Positions 59,200 through 64,000 of a stretch of DNA of 64,000 bases are shown one piece after another. The DNA is taken from NCBI GenBank assembly GCA_020205615.1, contig CM035173.1:27739793-27803792 (forward strand). The letters run 5' to 3'. Source of the stretch: Panax quinquefolius (Eukaryota > Streptophyta > Magnoliopsida > Apiales > Araliaceae). Made by a program: the position numbers and the translations under genes. The notes below the pieces were generated by a model that did not search any database, was not told where the DNA came from, and worked only from the letters and a program-made list of their open reading frames with translations. Numbering within the stretch: the stretch's first letter is position 1; the number at the start of each line of letters is the position of its first letter.

Positions 59200-60110
59200 T
59201 TTGGATAAAACAATAAAGGTGGGGTAACATAGCTTTTCCTAATCTGTTAATAAAAATAAATAAATAACAAATATACTACCTCTGCTCAAATAATTGGTGC
59301 TCTTGCTCAAACTTTTCAAACATCAGGCAATAACATCTGGAAGAAGTTAATATAGAAAAGTCTGTCCTAATAAAGCTAAAAGCTAAAAGCTAAAAAAGAA
59401 CAGTATTAAGGAACTTAAAGTTAAAAAAGAACAGTATTAAGGAACTTAGCTTGACTTTCTTTAAGGGTGCGTGGATGACACTTTCCTATAAAAGGAATGT
59501 TTGATGACTTTTTCTAATTTTCGTTTTCAACTGAGTTGTGGTGTAAATTAAAATTATTTTTATCATGAATTTTTTATCAAGTGAATCAACCATTAGTATC
59601 AGTTATACCTTGAAATCTTTAACTTAAGTTTTCGAATAGCTTCAGTTAAAAATTCTAATCTATTTCATCATAAGTCTTCTTATCTATTTCCGACACCTTC
59701 AGTTTAACTTTGGGTGTTTTAAATTTGTTTTTTTTACAATTGGTGTTTAATTTGTGTTCTCACTCTATCTCTCTGTATCTCTCTTTCACAGTAGTAGCAC
59801 ACACACACACACACAACAACAACCTATAAAACACACACACATTTGCACACGAATGTTAGGTTATTTTTTTTAAATTGGGTGTCTTTTAATTTGGCTATTT
59901 TATTTTTATTATAAAATAGGTTTATAGTAATGATGAAATAGGGTTTTTTTGGAATAGATGTTTAGTTGGTTATTATTGAGTGTTCATTTTGTGAAATTTG
60001 TAGGGTGATTTAGGTTGTCCTTTTCCTTAATTTTGGTTCTGAAAATTGGATGTGTATGTACTTTTGTATATGTATATTATGTAATTGATGTTCATTATCC
60101 ACAACTTATG
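59200..60110. other. Intergenic or intronic AT-rich DNA with simple repeats
   Basis: Contains a duplicated AAAAAAGAACAGTATTAAGGAACTTA segment (59390-59450) and a CACACA microsatellite at about 59798-59845. No gene. Confidence 0.5.
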
Positions 60111-60126
60111 AAATTTATTGTGTAGC

Positions 60127-60670
60127 TACAACCGTTTCAACTGCACAATCATCGACCAATGGATGATGTTGTTATATTTGGTGGTGTAAGTTTATTATCT
60201 GATTAACTCTCTCTAAATAAATCTTATTGCTTTTTTTAATAACTTATTTATTTTAATTTATTTTCATTAATGTCGTGACAGATGGATGACGACCTCGAAA
60301 ATATCGTATGATAATTTTTTCGTACTCATCGTTTTTTTATTTTTTATCTTATCTTTTTATATTACTTATTTTTTTATCGTGTTCTTACACAGAAGGAAAA
60401 ACAAAGGTCTGATGCTTTGGCGTTCGTATTGATACGAGGACATTAAGGATATTGATGAAGATAAGGTTTAAAGGATGAAAAGACATTTAAGAGAGTTAAA
60501 TGATATGCAATCCAAGATCTTGACATGTCCACCTTTGACGATTACTAACCTACCACCCGACCAAACAATTGTTTGGTATGAAAGTCCGTCTTTTACTACG
60601 ACTATATTTCTCTCTTCTCATGCATACACAACACATATAATACATGCACAAACACACACACATAATCAGT
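60127..60670 (+). pseudogene. Exon-like fragments of an unidentified gene
   Basis: Three segments with clean splice signals are open in one frame: 60127-60186 (LQPFQLHNHRPMDDVVIFGG), 60282-60305 (MDDDLENI) and 60394 onward (KEKQRSDALAFVL), which meets a stop at 60444. A different frame is then open from 60475 (MKRHLRELNDMQSKILTCPP...NLPPDQTIVWYESP) to 60672. Reading on would need frame changes. I do not recognise the family; it may be a decayed gene or transposon exon set. Confidence 0.25.
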
Positions 60671-61117
60671 AACTAATCAAACACTCGCAAATCAAACTCA
60701 CACACCATTATACTGCCACCAATACAAATTCATGATTTAAATCATTAAGCAAATGAACCGTTCGTTGAAATAGTACTAAGAAAACTTTATTTGATTGTAA
60801 GTCCATATCTTTTCCTTAAAAAATTGATTATTTGTTACAATCTCTCTAAATTCTTACTTATATCAATCTAAATCATTCCCCCTACATACAAATATGTGTG
60901 CTCATTTGTTTTTTAGATAATTCAGGGTAAAGTAAGGGGTCTTATGTTTCGAATTTATAATTATTTTATTTTAACTCACATATTTCGATAATTTTTAAAT
61001 TTCAAATATTTTTAGGTATATATTGAAGGATACATGATGTAAGCTGTAATGAATATACTTGGTGTAAGCTGTAAAGTAAAGGGTCTTATGCTCAACATGT
61101 TGTTTCTCTATTTTCTG

Positions 61118-61850
61118 CATGTATATATTTTTTGTGTTCTACCTTTTGTAAAGTTAGCTAATTATACTTGGTTATGATGACTTTGGGTATGGAATGATGG
61201 TTTTTTTGGTGGTGTGGATATGTATGGATGATTGTAAGTTTTGTAAACAGGTTTAGATTTTTCTGGATATCTATTTTTAAAGGAAACTCTGCCGAAATTT
61301 CTTGAAATTAGTAGCGACTAGCTTGATGTTTTGGTGGTTGGATGTGTTGATGATTGAGTATGTATTAATTTCTTTATGTATGTATTTTTTTTTGTTCCGT
61401 ATTTTGTAAAGTTAACTAATTATACATGGCTATGATGATTTTGGGTATGGAATGATTATTTTTTTGGTGGTTTGGATATGTATGGATGATTGTAAATTTT
61501 ATACACATGTTTATATTTGTTTGGATATCTATTTTTAAAGAAAATTTTGTCAAATTTTTTTAAATTTAGTAGCGGCTAACTTGATATTTTGGTGGTTAGA
61601 TATGTGTTGATGATTGTGTATATTTTGTGTGTTATGTCTTTTGTAAAGTTAACTGATTATACATGGTTATGATAATTTTTTGGTATGGAATGATAGCTTT
61701 TTTGGTAGTTTGGATATGTATTGATGATTGTAAATTTTGTAGACATGTTTAGAATTTTTTAGATATCTATTTTTAAAGGAAATTCTATCGATTTTTTTTT
61801 GAAAATTAGTACCAACTAGCTTGATGTTTTGGTAGTTGGACATGAAAATT
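61118..61850. repeat. Three tandem imperfect copies of a ~245-bp unit
   Basis: TTTTGTAAAGTTA(G/A)CT at 61144, 61402 and 61639 is followed each time by TTATAC(T/A)TGG(T/C)TATGAT, GGTATGGAATGAT, GGATATGTAT(G/T)GATGATTG, GGATATCTATTTTTAAAG (GATATC in all) and TAGCTTGAT-like wording. Spacing is 258 and 237 bp. No ORF spans it. The triplication is old, judging by many substitutions. Confidence 0.85.
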
Positions 61851-61969
61851 TTATTAATTGTTGTGGTGGTATAGTAAATTATGGTGGTATATGTTTTTAG
61901 ATAATGTAATATTTTTCGAATTTTAATTTAGTTTTTCTTTACGCCGTGACTTTAAGCACAAACATATAC

Positions 61970-62014
61970 TAATATATATATATATATATATATGTGTGTA
62001 CGTGCGCGCGCGTG
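61970..62014. repeat. (TA)n-(TG)n-(CG)n compound microsatellite
   Basis: A TA run of about 20 bp passes into TGTGTGTACGTGCGCGCGCG. Alternating purine-pyrimidine DNA of this kind can adopt Z form. 62015-62380 holds nothing further that can be named. Confidence 0.85.
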
Positions 62015-62384
62015 TTTCAAGGTTTCACCTCGGTATATGTTTTACTTATATTGGTTTTGTATACGGGCACCACAAGTGGGTGAAGGGCAAAATCTTGCTT
62101 TTGTGATGGGAATTGGGATTCGCTAGTAGGCTTGAGAGACCATTGTCTTTTTTCTTTTAAAATTTATATTATTTCAATTCAATTCTAAACATACATTAGA
62201 AAAAGGGCCGTGAGAGTAATTAGGAGATAATCTAGAGGAAACGTACTTTATTTAATAAGTAGCACATATTTATTTCGACTTTTATTATTGCAACCATTTT
62301 TGGTCATATAAACACACCATCATTTAAAAAAAAACATTTAGAAGATTAGAAAGCTAAAATTGAGCATAGAAGTTTATTTTTGTA

Positions 62385-62579
62385 AGAGTGATGCTATAGA
62401 CACAAACTATTCTACAAATATTTTATAAATTGTTGATGTGTCATTTTTCACCTCAGTATATTGATCAACAAATTGCTTTAATGTAGTCTTCGACCCCACA
62501 TAAAAAGTTAAAATTGAGTATGTCACATCAACAGTTTATAAAATATTTATAGGATAATTTATTTATGTAACATTATTCT
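62385..62579. mobile_element. MITE with ~55-bp terminal inverted repeats
   Basis: The left arm (AGAGTGATGCTATAGACAC ... ATATTTTATAAATTGTTGATG) and the right arm read in reverse (AGAATAATGTTACATAAAT ... ATATTTTATAAACTGTTGATG) match over about 55 bp with scattered changes. The flanks TTTTTGTA and TTTTTATA may be an 8-bp TSD with one mismatch. No coding capacity. Confidence 0.75.
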
Positions 62580-63440
62580 TTTTATAACAGTTAACATCAC
62601 TTAAATTCACTTTTATTTCTCTCTCCCGTATTGCCCACTTATTATCCTTCTTTTTACCGTAGGTAGGTAGATAGCTAGCCACCCTTTATTCCTTTCAATT
62701 TAAGCTTAGAATCATGAAATTAAGGGATCCACACTTGTCATTTAATTTCCACAAGTGGGAATCAGAAACATCCATACTTTTCAAGAACAAGTCAAAATAA
62801 TGAGACAAATTAATTGTTGATATTTGGTGCAATTGATGCAATAATAATACACACACATTTTGTCTTTAGAGACAGGAAATTAAGAGCTTTGGTCTGCTAG
62901 CTGCTACTCCATTATTGATGCTAAAAGAAGCTGTTGGTTGACTTAATTTACTGAATATATAATAATAATAATAATAACAATACTACTAATATATATATAT
63001 TGGTTTTTTCCAAATTGATCTGAAGATTTTGTGGTGCATTGGGGTTTCTAGGAGCAACTATATATTGGTTTGCATTTGGAAAGCATGAAATTGGATGATG
63101 ATACAAAAAGTCATTTAAAATCAACAATCAAAAACCAAAAAGACATCTAATTAGATATACAAAAAATGTTGGCTGTGATACCTTAAATAAACAGCAGATC
63201 TTATAATGTTCCTTTTAATTTTTGGTGGCAAAAATTTAAAAATACACAAAAAAATTCTTGTAATATTGTGTTGAGGCAGTCAAATTTTGATTCATAACAC
63301 AACGTCGCGGAAGGATCAAGTTATTAGAAAATAATAAAGTCTCCCACTGCATTACTACGTTGCAGCGGGAGAATTAACTTTTTAATCACATCTTATAATA
63401 AATCATATAATATTTGATGATTATATAAAATATTAGTATA
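62580..63440. other. AT-rich DNA upstream of the MIR166 locus
   Basis: No gene, RNA or large repeat found. (TAA)n at about 62958-62977 and a short (TA)n at 62990-63000. Confidence 0.5.
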
Positions 63441-63446
63441 AACCTA

Positions 63447-63575
63447 AAGGGTTGACCTAGTGGTCAAGTAAGTTTGCTCTCTTTCTTAATTTCTTGAGTT
63501 GGAACCAGCATCCAAGAGAAGCCGATGTTGGGGTTGCTGACCAAAAAATATCCTTATTTTTTAAACAAACAAAAA
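63447..63575 (+). mobile_element. Possible tRNA-derived SINE
   Basis: TTGACCTAGTGGTCAAG resembles a pol III A box as found in plant SINEs (CTAGTGGT). GAGTTGGAACCAGC about 45 bp later is a weak B box. The tail becomes T/A-rich (TTTTTTAAACAAACAAAAA). No clear TSD. The body is short and could be a fragment. Confidence 0.45.
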
Positions 63576-63727
63576 TAATATAAACTATTATAGCCACTGT
63601 GTGGTGTATATTATTTTCAATATATATATATATATAGACGCTAGTACATACACTACATGTCATTCAAACCCGACAAATCAAGAAACTTTCCTCTTGACGT
63701 ATACAAGGGGCCATTAAAAACATTGCA

Positions 63728-63740
63728 TGGCTATATATAT
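63728..63740 (+). promoter_or_regulatory. Candidate TATA region of the MIR166 transcript
   Basis: GGCTATATATATC lies about 95 bp before the hairpin and is followed by CACACACA and (CT)n tracts (63750-63800), common in plant leaders. Other TA runs nearby (63617-63637) make the choice uncertain. Confidence 0.35.
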
Positions 63741-63821
63741 CAAACACACACATGACACACTCTCTCTCTCTATATATATCTCTCTGTGTCTCTCTCTTCT
63801 CTCATGAATATACATTGATAT

Positions 63822-63926
63822 ATGTTGAGGGGAATGCTGTCTGGTTCGAGACCAATCAGTAGTTGAACCACAAATATGATCCGATTCGAATGATCTCGGA
63901 CCAGGCTTCATTCCCCCCAACTTTCA
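63822..63926 (+). ncRNA. MIR166: MIR166 precursor hairpin
   Basis: The 3' arm holds mature miR166 at 63896-63916 (21 nt, starting TCGGACCAGG and ending TTCATTCCCC), identical to the conserved plant sequence. The 5' arm at about 63831-63851 (GGAATGCTGTCTGG, TTCGAGA) is the usual star strand. Outer bases (TGTTGAGGGG / CCCCCCAACTTT) extend the pairing, and the loop is about 40 nt. miR166 directs cleavage of class III HD-ZIP mRNAs, controlling leaf polarity, meristem and vascular development. Only the plus strand gives the canonical miRNA; minus-strand ORFs over it are chance. The locus copy (a, b, ...) cannot be assigned. Confidence 0.96.
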
Positions 63927-64000
63927 GAATTTCCCATGCCACAACATATAATATCATCCTAATTGCTTCTTAATGCCTCGGTCTTCATAATTAAATCCGG

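Noticed and set aside
63714..63920. Minus-strand ORF over the miRNA
   Set aside because: Explained by the MIR166 hairpin on the plus strand and CT/TA repeats.

Overview
The window is nuclear DNA of a flowering plant, almost certainly a eudicot. It is AT-rich, has short introns with GT/AG borders, and holds a WVD2-like microtubule protein gene, a MIR166 hairpin, several MITEs and a large block of Ty3/gypsy LTR retrotransposons. No bacterial or organellar features were seen.

Layout. 1-1066: end of a Tekay/Del-type LTR that begins outside the window. 1067-4620: AT-rich intergenic DNA with MITE-like inverted repeats. 4632-8830: one complete plus-strand gene for a WDL-family (WVD2-LIKE, TPX2 C-terminal domain) protein, with a 5'-UTR intron and six clear coding exons (406 codons). 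8840-12400: intergenic, with a Stowaway MITE, hAT-like MITE remnants and a poly(A)-tailed retroposon. 12400-12692: a leader-like stretch ending in TTTCC.

12693-56227: a 43.5 kb nested retrotransposon complex bracketed by a perfect 5-bp duplication (TTTCC at 12688-12692 and 56228-56232). Its backbone is a tandem array LTR-internal-LTR-internal-LTR-internal-LTR of one non-autonomous family (A; LTR about 2.45 kb, internal about 4.1 kb, no RT, RNase H or integrase). Nested in it are: B (15345-25350), a 10 kb element with gag and pol between 2.6 kb LTRs; C (34138-43232, reverse, TSD TATAT), with integrase but without RT; D, a solo LTR inside C (TSD CGAAG); and E, a reverse solo LTR inside the third A LTR (TSD about CGTGT). 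All belong to related Tekay/Del chromovirus lineages, share the initiator-Met primer site and share an LTR core. B and C are plausible sources of trans-acting proteins for A.

56233-64000: the other side of the insertion site. It has a (GAA)n leader with a possible first coding exon, a complete non-autonomous hAT element (57786-58791, 8-bp TSD), exon-like fragments near 59.0 and 60.1-60.7 kb of unknown identity, a triplicated ~245-bp repeat, a further MITE, a possible tRNA-derived SINE and, at the very end, a canonical MIR166 hairpin.

Quality caveat: repeat copies differ mainly by small indels and swaps at CAG/CTG/CCG/CG sites, while A/T-rich stretches between them are almost identical. This looks like long-read consensus error at methylated cytosines, so many frameshifts in the transposon genes may not be real.
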